64,000 bases of DNA, taken from positions 2,914,001 to 2,978,000 of the forward strand of contig NZ_CP108513.1 of the NCBI RefSeq assembly GCF_035989285.1, written 5' to 3'. The translations under genes were made by a program, and so were the position numbers. The notes under the pieces were generated by a model that saw nothing but the letters and a program-made list of their open reading frames with translations, did no database searches and was not told the DNA's origin. Positions within the stretch are counted from its first letter, which is position 1; each line of letters starts with the position of its first letter. The stretch comes from Streptomyces sp. NBC_01235. Lineage in GTDB: Bacteria > Actinomycetota > Actinomycetes > Streptomycetales > Streptomycetaceae. Shown here piece after piece: positions 19,470-32,141 of the stretch.

Positions 19470-20509
19470 AGCTGGGCCGTCCTCCGCCGTCGTACGAGAA
19501 AGATGAAGACCGGGCCGCCGATGATCGCGGTGATGATGCCGACCTGAACCTCGGACGGCCGCGCGACGACCCGGCCGAGGACATCGGAGCCCAGCAGCAG
19601 CACCGGCGACAGGATGGCCGCGTACGGCATGATCCAGCGCAGGTCGGGGCCGGTGAACGAACGCACGACGTGCGGGACCATCAGCCCGACGAACACGATC
19701 GGCCCGCAGGCCGCGGTCGCGGCACCGCACAGCACGGTCGCCGCGAGCATCGACAGCGCCCGGGTCCGGTTGAGATCGGCGCCGAGCGCCTTGGCCGTGT
19801 CGTCGCCCATGGCCACGGCGTTCAGCGGCCGGGCGAGGGCGAACGCCAGGAACGTGCCGACGACCAGGAAGGGCAGCACCTGCCAGATGGTCTCGTCGGT
19901 CGCCGAGGACAGTGAGCCCACCGTCCAGAAACGCATCCTGGCCAGCGCCGCGTCATCCATGATCATCACGGCCTGGAGGTAGCCGTAGAGCGCGGCGCTG
20001 ATCGCGGTGCCGGCGAGCGCGAGCCGCACCGGCGTGGCCCCCCGGCTGCCACCGAGGAACCAGACCAGCGCACCGACCGCGGCCGCCCCGAAGAAGGCGA
20101 ACCACACATAGCCGGTAAGGCTCGTGACACCGAAGTAGGTCATGGCGGTGACGACGGCGGCCGAGGCGCCCGCGTTGATGCCGAGCAGCCCCGGGTCGGC
20201 CAGCGGATTGCGGGTCAGCGCCTGGAGCACGGCCCCGGACAGACCGAGCGCGGCCCCGACGAGCAGCCCGAGCACGGTCCGCGACAACCGCCCGTCGACG
20301 ACGACGTCCGCGTACGTCCCCGAGTCCTCGAACAACCCGTGCCAGACCTGCGCGACGGACAACTCCTTGGCCCCGACGGCGATGCTCGCCACCGCCACCA
20401 CCACCAGGACCGCCACGGCGCCAAGCAGACCGACGGACCGTATCGCCCGGCGGCCAGGGGGCGCGGGGGCTGTCTCCGCGCGCTGTTCGGGAACACTGTC
20501 GACCAACAC
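19466..20509 (-). CDS. FecCD-family siderophore permease, first subunit
   Basis: This 347-residue integral membrane permease has the FecCD segments TVLGLLVGAALGLSGAVLQA, RNPLADPGLLGINAGASAA, and GPIVFVGLMVPHVVRSFTG. It is first in the iron-uptake operon. The GTG at 20509 lies only four bases downstream of a near-consensus iron box that overlaps the likely -10 region. The transcript therefore appears leaderless or nearly so, and repressed by a DmdR/IdeR-type regulator when iron is plentiful. Confidence 0.92.
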   Translation of the reverse strand: MLVDSVPEQRAETAPAPPGRRAIRSVGLLGAVAVLVVVAVASIAVGAKELSVAQVWHGLFEDSGTYADVVVDGRLSRTVLGLLVGAALGLSGAVLQALTRNPLADPGLLGINAGASAAVVTAMTYFGVTSLTGYVWFAFFGAAAVGALVWFLGGSRGATPVRLALAGTAISAALYGYLQAVMIMDDAALARMRFWTVGSLSSATDETIWQVLPFLVVGTFLAFALARPLNAVAMGDDTAKALGADLNRTRALSMLAATVLCGAATAACGPIVFVGLMVPHVVRSFTGPDLRWIMPYAAILSPVLLLGSDVLGRVVARPSEVQVGIITAIIGGPVFIFLVRRRRTAQL

Positions 20510-20513
20510 GCAG

Positions 20514-20532
20514 TTAGGTTAGCCTACCCTGC
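20514..20532 (-). promoter_or_regulatory. Iron box (DmdR/IdeR-type operator)
   Basis: The 19-bp plus-strand sequence TTAGGTTAGCCTACCCTGC matches the actinobacterial iron box consensus (TTAGGTTAGGCTcACCTAA type), with one half near-perfect. On the transcribed minus strand it contains TAGGCT, a plausible -10. Binding of the Fe-loaded repressor would block RNA polymerase at the siderophore-transport operon. Confidence 0.85.
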
Positions 20533-20605
20533 CAACCTTCCTCGATCCCCTGGTCACGACCGTTGCCGGGTTCACAGGTTCGGGGCCTCTCAGAGGCTCA
20601 TGGCC

Positions 20606-21634
20606 TCACAACCCCAGCCGCGCCAGCGCCTTCCCCCCGTCCAGCTCACAACTCCCGTCCCCCGCCGCTGTCCAGGCCGCCGCACACAGCGCCCGCAGCC
20701 CGTCCAGGGCCTCACCCTCGCCCTCCAGCTCCAGGCGGTCCGCCCGCGCGGTCGCCGTCCAGCCACCGCACCGGAACCCGTCGCCCGCCACGCCGACCTC
20801 CGGCTGCCCGGTGAGCAGCCCCCGCAGGTCGTTGTCGACAAACGTCGGGCGGTGCTGCGGCGGCGCGGCGAGCAGTTGCGCCCCGTCGGTGACACCGGTC
20901 AGGACGAGCAGCGAGTCGACCTCCCCGTTGAACGCGCCCTCGATGTCCGTGTCCAGCCGGTCCCCGACGACCAACGGCCGCTCGGCGCCCGTGCGCAGGA
21001 TCGTCTCCCGGTGCATGGGAGGCAGCGGCTTGCCCGCGACCTGCGGCTCGGCGCCGGTCGCGATCCGCACGACCTCCACCGCCGCCCCATTGCCCGGCGC
21101 GATCCCCCGCCCGCTGGGAATCGTCAGGTCGGTGTTGGAGGCGAACCACGGCACCCCGCGCGCTACGGCGTAGGACGCCTCGGCGAACCGCCCCCACGGC
21201 AGGTCCGGCCCGCCGAACCCCTGCACGACGGCCGCCGGATCGTCGTCCGCCGACTCCACCGGCGCCAGCCCGCGCTCCCGCAGCGCGACCCGCAGCCCCT
21301 CCCCGCCGATCACCAGCACCCGCGACCCCGCCGGCACCTGCTCACTGATCAGCCGCGCGACCGCCTGCGCCGAGGTGATGACGTCGTCCGCTCCCGTCGG
21401 TATCCCCAACTCGGTGAGATGCTCGGCGACCGTGTCCGGCGTCCGCAGCGCGTTGTTGGTGACGTACGCGAGATGCATCCCGCCCGCCCGCGCGGTGGCC
21501 AGCGACTCGACGGCGTACGCGATCGCGTTGCCGCCCGCGTACACCACCCCGTCGAGGTCGAGCAGCGCCGTGTCGTACGCCTCGCTCAGGGCCTGCCCAC
21601 TGCCCTCGGGCCTCGTCCTGACGCTCCGGCTCAT
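20606..21634 (-). CDS. HAD-IIA family sugar-phosphatase-like hydrolase
   Basis: This 342-residue HAD phosphatase of the NagD/4-nitrophenylphosphatase class has motif I LLDLDGVVYAGG, the threonine motif AYVTNNALR (motif II), and C-terminal motif PLVVGDRLDTDIEGAFN. The extra C-terminal stretch after about residue 265 is actinomycete-type and of unknown role. Members dephosphorylate small sugar phosphates or phosphoglycolate. The ATG at 21634 has GAGGAG nine bases upstream. It is divergent from the DUF1015 gene across 73 bp. Confidence 0.9.
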   Translation of the reverse strand: MSRSVRTRPEGSGQALSEAYDTALLDLDGVVYAGGNAIAYAVESLATARAGGMHLAYVTNNALRTPDTVAEHLTELGIPTGADDVITSAQAVARLISEQVPAGSRVLVIGGEGLRVALRERGLAPVESADDDPAAVVQGFGGPDLPWGRFAEASYAVARGVPWFASNTDLTIPSGRGIAPGNGAAVEVVRIATGAEPQVAGKPLPPMHRETILRTGAERPLVVGDRLDTDIEGAFNGEVDSLLVLTGVTDGAQLLAAPPQHRPTFVDNDLRGLLTGQPEVGVAGDGFRCGGWTATARADRLELEGEGEALDGLRALCAAAWTAAGDGSCELDGGKALARLGL

Positions 21635-21707
21635 TCCACATCGCTCCTCGTTCGATCCGCTTTCCCTCGATCATCCCGCACGCCACTGACACACGTACGA
21701 TGCCGGG

Positions 21708-22991
21708 ATGAACACAGCAGGTCGCTCGGAAGCAACGGCGCCCCGAGGCCTGGAACTCACCCCGTTCCGAGGCCTGCGCTACGACCCCGACCGGGTCGGC
21801 AGCCTCGCCGCGGTCACCTCCCCGCCGTACGACGTCGTCGTCCGCCCCGACGGCCTGCACCATCTCCAGGACGCGGACCCGTACAACATCGTCCGTCTGA
21901 TCCTCCCTCAGGCCACGACCCCCACGGCCCGCACCGAACAGGCCGCCGACGCCCTGCGCCGCTGGCTGTCCGAGGGCATCCTGACGGCCGACCCCGAGCC
22001 CGCCCTGTACGTCTACGAGCAGCGGCACTCCGACGGCATGCTCCAGCGCGGCCTCATCGGCACCCTGCGCGTCTCGGAGCCGTCGGAGGGAATCGTCCTC
22101 CCCCACGAGGACGTCATGCCGCACGTCGTCGCCGACCGCGCGGCCCTGATGCGCGCCACGCGCGCGAACCTCGAGCCCCTGCTCCTCACCTACCGCGGCA
22201 ACGGCACGGCGGCCGAGATCGTGGACCGCACGGCGGAACACCCGCCGCTGCTGTCCACCACCACGGAGGACGGCTACAGCCACCGCCTCTGGGCGCTCAC
22301 CGACCCCGCAGAGACGGCCCGCGTCCAGGCGGACCTCGCCCGCCACCAGGCCCTCATCGCCGACGGCCACCACCGCTGGGCGACGTACCTCCGGCTACGC
22401 GCGGAACACCCCTCCCCCAGCCCCTGGGACCATGGCCTGGTCCTCCTGGTCGACACCGCCCGCTACCCCCTGCGCGTCCGCGCCATCCACCGCCTCCTGC
22501 ACGGCCTGCCGGTCGCGGAGGCCCTGACCGCGCTCGACGGCCGGTTCCGCGTCCGGCGCCTGGCGGTCCCCCTCCCGCAGGCCCTCGACGCCCTGGCGGA
22601 CGCGGCCTGCGCCGGCAACGCCTTCCTCCTGGCGGGCGACGGCGCCTTCCACCTCCTCGACCGCCCTGACCCGGTGCTCCTCGACCGCACGATCCCCGCC
22701 GACCGCCCGACGGCCTGGCGCACCCTGGACGCGACGGTCCTGCACGCCACGCTCCTCGACCACCTGTGGAACGTCCCCGAGGACGACCCCAGCCGCATCG
22801 CCTACATCCACGACACGGCCGCGACGGTGGAGAAGGCGGAGCGCGACGGCGGTACGGCGGTCCTTCTCCACCCCGTCCGCGAGGAGGTCGTCCGCGACCT
22901 CGCCCGCCAGGGCGTCACGATGCCCCGCAAGTCGACATCGTTCGGCCCGAAGCCGGCCTCGGGTCTGGTCCTGCGCGCACTCGACCTCTGA
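21708..22991 (+). CDS. DUF1015 family protein
   Basis: This 427-residue protein of unknown function has the family hallmarks ELTPFRGLRYDPDRVG, TSPPYDVV, DPYNIVRLILP and the catalytic-looking ADGHHRWATYLRLR. It is soluble, with no signal peptide. DUF1015 proteins are sometimes linked to serine or phosphate metabolism, but I cannot assign a reaction. A strong bidirectional hairpin follows it. Confidence 0.88.
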   Translation: MNTAGRSEATAPRGLELTPFRGLRYDPDRVGSLAAVTSPPYDVVVRPDGLHHLQDADPYNIVRLILPQATTPTARTEQAADALRRWLSEGILTADPEPALYVYEQRHSDGMLQRGLIGTLRVSEPSEGIVLPHEDVMPHVVADRAALMRATRANLEPLLLTYRGNGTAAEIVDRTAEHPPLLSTTTEDGYSHRLWALTDPAETARVQADLARHQALIADGHHRWATYLRLRAEHPSPSPWDHGLVLLVDTARYPLRVRAIHRLLHGLPVAEALTALDGRFRVRRLAVPLPQALDALADAACAGNAFLLAGDGAFHLLDRPDPVLLDRTIPADRPTAWRTLDATVLHATLLDHLWNVPEDDPSRIAYIHDTAATVEKAERDGGTAVLLHPVREEVVRDLARQGVTMPRKSTSFGPKPASGLVLRALDL

Positions 22992-22995
22992 CCAT

Positions 22996-23020
22996 CCTGA
23001 ACGCCCTGAACGCCCTGAAC
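22996..23020 (+). repeat. Short direct repeat CTGAACGCC
   Basis: Nearly perfect tandem copies of a nine-base unit (CTGAACGCC) sit between the DUF1015 stop codon and the terminator. The function, if any, is unknown. Confidence 0.6.
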
Positions 23021-23067
23021 GCACGAAGGGGCGGGACCCGGTGTCACCGGGTCCCGCCCCTTCGTGC
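23021..23067. terminator. Bidirectional terminator
   Basis: A perfect 23-bp inverted repeat (arms 23021-23043 and 23045-23067) has a single central base. It lies between the convergent DUF1015 and Arg/Asp-rich protein genes. Confidence 0.85.
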
Positions 23068-23092
23068 TCAACGACTGGCTGACCGACGTGCG

Positions 23093-25111
23093 TCAGTCCT
23101 CGTCGCGGTCGGCTTCGTCCTCGGCCTTCTCCGCGACAGCCTCCTCGGTCTCGCTCTCGGTCTCGCTCTCGCTCTCGGTCTCGCTCTCGCTCTCGGTCTC
23201 GCTCTCGTCGAGGGCGTCGACGAAGTCCACTCCGTCCAGCTCGGCGAGCCGGTCGGAGGCGTCCGTGCTGCCGTCCCGGTCGGCCTCGACGGCCTTCGCG
23301 AACCACTCCCGCGCCTCACCGTCACGCCCGGCGGCGAGCAGCGCGTCGGCATACGCGTACCGCAGCCGCGCGGTCCACGGCTGGACGGAGCTGGAGGCCA
23401 GCTCCGGGCTCTGCAGCGTCACGATGGCCGCGTCCAGCTGACCCATGTCACGCCGGGCGCCGGCCGCGACGAGCCGCATCTCCACCTGGCCGGCCTTGTC
23501 GAGCTTGTTCACCTCGGGAGCACCGGCCATGTCCAGCGCCTTCTCCGGCCGCCCGAGCCCACGCTCGCAGTCGGCCATGACCGGCCACAGCTCGACGCCG
23601 CCGGTCATCCGCCGCGCGGCCCGGAACTCGGCGAGCGCCTCGCTGTACTTCTGGTTGGCGTAGGCGGCGAACCCGCCCGCCTCCCGCACGGCGGCGACGC
23701 GCGAGGCCAGCCGCAGGGCCACCTTGGAGTAGGCGTACGCCCTCTCGGGGTCCTCGTCGATCAGCCGGGCGACCATCACCAGGTTCTTGGCGACGTCGTC
23801 GGCAAGCGTCTTGGGCAGGCTCTGCAGCTCCTGCCGTACGTCCTTGTCGATCTCCTCGCCGGTGACGTCCTCGGGGATCGGCAGCCGCTTGATCGGCTCA
23901 CGGTCCCGGTCCCGCTCGTCACGGAAGCGGCCGCCGCCGCCACGCCCGTCGTCGCGACGGTCGTCGCGCCCGTCACGGCCCCGGAAACCACCGGGCCGCG
24001 CACCGCGGTCGTCGCGACGGGGACCACGAGCACCCCGGTCGTCCCGCCCACGGAAGCCACCGCGCTCGCCACGGCTGTCGTCACGACGGACGTAACCACC
24101 GCGGTCATCGCCCCGACGGTCGTCACGGCGGTCGTCACGCCTCTCGTCCCGGCGGAAGGGGGGACGCTCGCCACGGTCGTCCCGGCGGAAGGGGGGACGC
24201 TCGCCACGGTCGTCACGGCGGTCGTCACGCCTCTCGTCCCGGCGGAAGGGGGGACGCTCACCACGGTCGTCACGGCGGTCGTCACGCCTCTCGTCCCGGC
24301 GGAAGGGGGGACGCTCACCACGGTCGTCCCGGCGGAAACCGGGCCGGTCCCCACGGTCGTCACGACGCGGTCCGCGGTCACGGTCGTCACGCTGGAACGC
24401 CGGACGCGAACCACGATCACCCTCACGACGGTCATCACGACGATCGTCACGACGGCCGAATCCACCGCGATCACGATCACGATCACCGGAACCACCACGA
24501 TTGTCATCGCGACGGAACCCACCACGATTGTCGTCACGCCGGTCATCGCGCCGGTCGTCCCGACGGAAACCGGGGCGCTCACCACGGTTGTCGTCACGAC
24601 GGAAACCGGGGCGCTCACCACGGTTGTCGTCACGACGGAAGGGGGGACGCTCACCACGGTCGTCCCGGCGGAAACCGGGCCGGTCCCCACGGTCGTCACG
24701 ACGCGGTCCGCGGTCACGGTCGTCACGCTGGAACGCCGGACGCGAACCACGATCACCCTCACGACGATCGTCACGACGGCCGAATCCACCGCGATCACGA
24801 TCACGATCACCGGAACCACCACGATTGTCATCGCGACGGAACCCACCACGATTGTCGTCACGCCGGTCATCGCGCCGATCGTCACGCCGGTCGTCCCGAC
24901 GGAAACCGGGGCGCTCACCACGCTCACCACGGCTCCGCTCGTCACGACCCCGGTCATCGCGACGATCGTCGCGACGGACGTGACCAGCACGGTCGTTGTC
25001 GCGACGGAAGCCGCCACGATCCCCGCGGCTGGCGCCGCGATCGCCGCGGTCCCCACTGTCCCGTCGCCGCTGGTCGCGCTCCGGTCGGTCGTCGGGAGAG
25101 TTGGTGGACAT
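23093..25111 (-). CDS. Disordered Arg/Asp/Gly-rich protein with helical-repeat C-terminal domain
   Basis: This 672-residue protein has three parts. Residues 1 to about 385 are low-complexity, built from [26 protein letters not shown] and [13 protein letters not shown] units with many RGG-like elements. About 230 residues of regular helical (TPR-like) sequence follow, from [14 protein letters not shown] through [19 protein letters not shown]. The protein ends in an acidic Ser/Glu tail of alternating SE/TE residues. The ATG at 25111 has AGGAG seven bases upstream. Disordered RGG/RDD segments often bind RNA and drive condensates; a role with rRNA or ribosomes is inference from composition and from its place directly downstream of the rRNA operon. 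The repeat region shows recent tandem duplications and leaves several antisense frames open. Confidence 0.85.
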   Translation of the reverse strand: MSTNSPDDRPERDQRRRDSGDRGDRGASRGDRGGFRRDNDRAGHVRRDDRRDDRGRDERSRGERGERPGFRRDDRRDDRRDDRRDDNRGGFRRDDNRGGSGDRDRDRGGFGRRDDRREGDRGSRPAFQRDDRDRGPRRDDRGDRPGFRRDDRGERPPFRRDDNRGERPGFRRDDNRGERPGFRRDDRRDDRRDDNRGGFRRDDNRGGSGDRDRDRGGFGRRDDRRDDRREGDRGSRPAFQRDDRDRGPRRDDRGDRPGFRRDDRGERPPFRRDERRDDRRDDRGERPPFRRDERRDDRRDDRGERPPFRRDDRGERPPFRRDERRDDRRDDRRGDDRGGYVRRDDSRGERGGFRGRDDRGARGPRRDDRGARPGGFRGRDGRDDRRDDGRGGGGRFRDERDRDREPIKRLPIPEDVTGEEIDKDVRQELQSLPKTLADDVAKNLVMVARLIDEDPERAYAYSKVALRLASRVAAVREAGGFAAYANQKYSEALAEFRAARRMTGGVELWPVMADCERGLGRPEKALDMAGAPEVNKLDKAGQVEMRLVAAGARRDMGQLDAAIVTLQSPELASSSVQPWTARLRYAYADALLAAGRDGEAREWFAKAVEADRDGSTDASDRLAELDGVDFVDALDESETESESETESESETESETEEAVAEKAEDEADRDED
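24130..24330 (-). repeat. 57-bp tandem repeats inside the Arg/Asp-rich gene
   Basis: Units encoding the [19 protein letters not shown] block recur with a 57-bp period (for example starting at 24244 and 24301), with a shorter variant nearby. All length changes are multiples of three. Confidence 0.75.
24311..24913 (-). repeat. About 270-bp near-identical duplication, 336-bp offset
   Basis: The block beginning at 24321 recurs from 24657, an offset of 336 bp or 112 codons. The copies are nearly identical except for 12-bp in-frame gains and losses of an RDDR unit. This indicates recent unequal recombination or slippage. Confidence 0.8.
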
Positions 25112-25174
25112 CGGGTGACTCCTGTCTTCGGTACCGCAAACATTCTCGCGCACTCGGGTACCCGGCGCGCTTCG

Positions 25175-25227
25175 GAAAAACAAAAAGGACCCTTGGTCCC
25201 AGCTGAACGCTGGGACCAAGGGTCCTT
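25175..25227 (-). terminator. Terminator of the rRNA operon
   Basis: A perfect 18-bp inverted repeat (25185-25202 / 25210-25227) is followed on the minus strand by TTTTTGTTTTT. It lies just downstream of 5S rRNA and separates the rRNA operon from the Arg/Asp-rich protein gene. Confidence 0.93.
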
Positions 25228-25236
25228 CCAAAGATT

Positions 25237-25355
25237 GTTCGGCGGCGTCCTACTCTCCCACAGGGTCCCCCCTGCAGTACCATCGGCGCTGTAAGGCTTA
25301 GCTTCCGGGTTCGAAATGTAACCGGGCGTTTCCCTCACGCTATGGCCACCGAAAC
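25237..25355 (-). rRNA. rrf: 5S ribosomal RNA
   Basis: On the minus strand the sequence from GTTTCGGTGGCCATAGCG to GGACGCCGCCGAAC has the length (about 119 nt), internal CGAACCCGGAAGCTAAG and complementary ends of actinobacterial 5S rRNA. The spacer to 23S is about 96 bp and holds no tRNA. End positions are accurate to within one or two bases. Confidence 0.96.
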
Positions 25356-25451
25356 CCTAATGGTTTCGAGCGAACAAGCACACTTTTTACTTGTTTTCAG
25401 CTCTAGCCGGCAACAGTCGTTGCCTCAGAACTAACACAGTGGACGCGAGCA

Positions 25452-30413
<4,962 letters not shown>

Positions 30414-30674
30414 ATGTTTTCCCGTAATCGGGATCGCACACACGAGAGCGGAACAGCCAGGCGGAATAAGCCCGGCCGTTCACAGCGTCCTCGCTGTGTT
30501 TTTTCAAAGGAACCTCATCCTCGGCTATCACTGCCGGGGACGGGGTATCAACATATCTGGCGTTGATTTTTGGCACGCTGTTGAGTTCTCAAGGAACGGA
30601 CGCTTCCTTTGTACTCACCCGAGAGACTCTCTCAGGCTTTCCTCCGGGCGCTTCCCTTCGGTCTTGCGTTTCCG
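30414..30674 (-). promoter_or_regulatory. 16S rRNA leader
   Basis: This is the leader between the inferred promoters and 16S. On the minus strand it carries TTGAGAACTCAACAGCGTGC (30573-30592), which shares TTGAGAACT with the 16S-23S spacer and probably serves in antitermination or processing. An AGCG-rich hairpin lies nearer 16S. It contains no gene. Confidence 0.65.
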
Positions 30675-30788
30675 ACTCTATCAGATCGTTTTCGCGATCC
30701 GATTCCCTGTCGGCGGGATTGCCTTGGGCTTTGGGCTTTCGCCCCTCGGCCTTTCGACATTCACTACGTTAGCCGATTCCCTCCGCAA
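30675..30788 (-). promoter_or_regulatory. rRNA operon promoters (at least two candidates)
   Basis: An upstream candidate has TTGCGG (30783-30788) and TAGTGA (30761-30766) 16 bp apart. A downstream one has a -10-like TAGAGT (30675-30680) with a poor -35. Streptomyces rRNA operons normally have several promoters; these assignments are by eye. Confidence 0.45.
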
Positions 30789-30839
30789 CTCATAATCGAG
30801 TTCCGCCGAGTTGGAATTCGGGCATGCGGGCATGCCGAA

Positions 30840-31489
30840 TTCGCTCCCGTTGAGGGACGTCATAGGTAGTGGGTTGGCCGCTTCCGGCTGCTGGCGATTG
30901 CCGTACCCGGTTCAAGCGGCTCGGGCTACGTTACGCCCCGGCCAACAGCGAGTCAACTTCGGCGTCGTCTGGGGGCGTGGGCCCGATACGAGGTCACCGT
31001 CGGGTCCTTGGCGCCCCAATGTCGCCAGGGGTGGACGGCTCCGTCGCCGGAGACCCCGGTGCGCGGACCGCTATGTACCTGGTCGGAGGGGACCGGGGTA
31101 CCCGTCAGGATCCTCAGCGGGGTCTCCCCGGTGGCACAGGCGTCGGTGCCGTAGAGGGCTCGGTCGACGCCGAGGGCGGGGCCAGGCGGGCAGGGCCTTT
31201 GGCCAGTTCCTTGTCATTTCGGGCCGAGAGGCGACGACGTCGAGTACCTGTGGGAGGAGTCGGACTCGAAGACCCCGACCGGATCGACTACGTGCGGACG
31301 GTTGTCATGCCGGTCCGCGAACTCGTCGAGCTGCTGCCGAGAGGTCGAGGAGTCCGAGGGTTCGAGTCGGACCACTGCCGGATCACCTTCCAAAACCCGT
31401 GAGCGACGCGTGACGGCCGGCCGAGCGGCCGGTAGCCAACGACAGGGGCGTCGCCCCTGGGGGGCGCCCTTCTGTGGACGATCACGTCG
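30840..31489. other. Gene-poor region upstream of rRNA operon
   Basis: About 650 bp with no intact recognisable gene. Codon bias switches frame within it. Near 31220-31402 two plus-strand frames give DDVEYLWEESDS and then EDPDRIDYVRTVVMPVRELVELL, ending at a stop at 31402. This looks like the frameshifted tail of a lost small protein gene. I could not name the family. Confidence 0.45.
31187..31402 (+). pseudogene. Possible frameshifted 3' fragment of a hypothetical gene
   Basis: The good-codon reading changes frame near 31260: GDDVEYLWEESDS precedes it, and DRIDYVRTVVMPVRELVEL with a natural stop follows. No start or ribosome site could be matched. The family was not recognised. Confidence 0.35.
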
Positions 31490-31913
31490 TCATTCCCCAG
31501 GGCGTGACCGTGTGAGGCTCGTTCCGATCCGGTCCAGCATCTGACCGAGCAGGCGGAGAGCTCGGGCTCGTGTCGGTGCTCCGCGGGAGGTGCCCCGCCA
31601 GTAGTCGTCGGTGAACGTATCGAGGGTGACGAGGGTCTGGTGTCCGTCGTCTGCGGCCAGCACCAGGACGAACCGCACGACGCACCTGGTTGTCCAAGGC
31701 GTTGTTGCTGGGCACCCTGCCGTCCCGGTCGGCAAGGATCTTGTTCGGCTCATCCGGCGGGAGCTCGGCGTGCCCGATCTGGTTCGCCCACCCCATGGCC
31801 GCGGACTCGACGCGGTGGGCGTAGTCGAAGCGTGGGTTTCGTGCCCGCGGCTTGTACTCCTCCTGAGACACCGCGGCGAAGTCGCCTTCGAACTGAAACG
31901 GGATACGTCCCAC
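31490..31913 (-). pseudogene. Conserved hypothetical gene with 7-bp duplication frameshift
   Basis: The N-terminal part runs from GTG at 31913 (AGGGA nine bases upstream): VGRIPFQFEGDFAAVSQEEY, then FDYAHRVESAAMGWANQIGH. Near 31674-31687 the sequence GTGCGTC-GTGCG appears to contain a 7-bp tandem duplication that shifts the frame. The next frame continues RFVLVLAADDGHQTLVTLD and TFTDDYWRGTS to a stop at 31490. Joining the frames gives about 139 residues. The function is unknown. A competing ATG at 31980 with a good ribosome site lies in another frame, so the ancestral start is uncertain. Confidence 0.6.
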
Positions 31914-32137
31914 TGTTGGCAGTCCCTTCCTGTGAGGCGCACACGGGTGCGCCAGTGACCCCCACCGGACGGCGGGACATGTCTCTCCCTTTCTTCGCGG
32001 GGGTGGACCGGCCATGGCTGGCGCGGTCTCTTCACAGGTGACGCCCAAGGCTTTGCGCTTGGACTCGGTCTCGTGCAGTCGGGAGCGACGGCGGCGACCT
32101 GGCCGAGGGTTCTTACACGAAGGAGGGAGGACCCCCG

Positions 32138-32141
32138 TTAG
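32138..32141 (+). repeat. Target-site duplication, left copy (TTAG)
   Basis: Four-base direct repeat TTAG abutting the left end of the IS1380-family element. The matching copy is at 33815-33818. Confidence 0.8.

Noticed and set aside
22766..25294. Long plus-strand open frame (over 800 codons) opposite the Arg/Asp-rich gene, rich in TTVVT/VVTP repeats
   Set aside because: It is an antisense shadow produced by the repetitive RDD codons. It has no ribosome site or family motif, and it overlaps the end of the DUF1015 gene and the 5S region.
23776..25338. Second minus-strand frame over the same repeats (Val/Thr-rich)
   Set aside because: Same-strand out-of-frame shadow of the repeat region; it even starts inside 5S rRNA.
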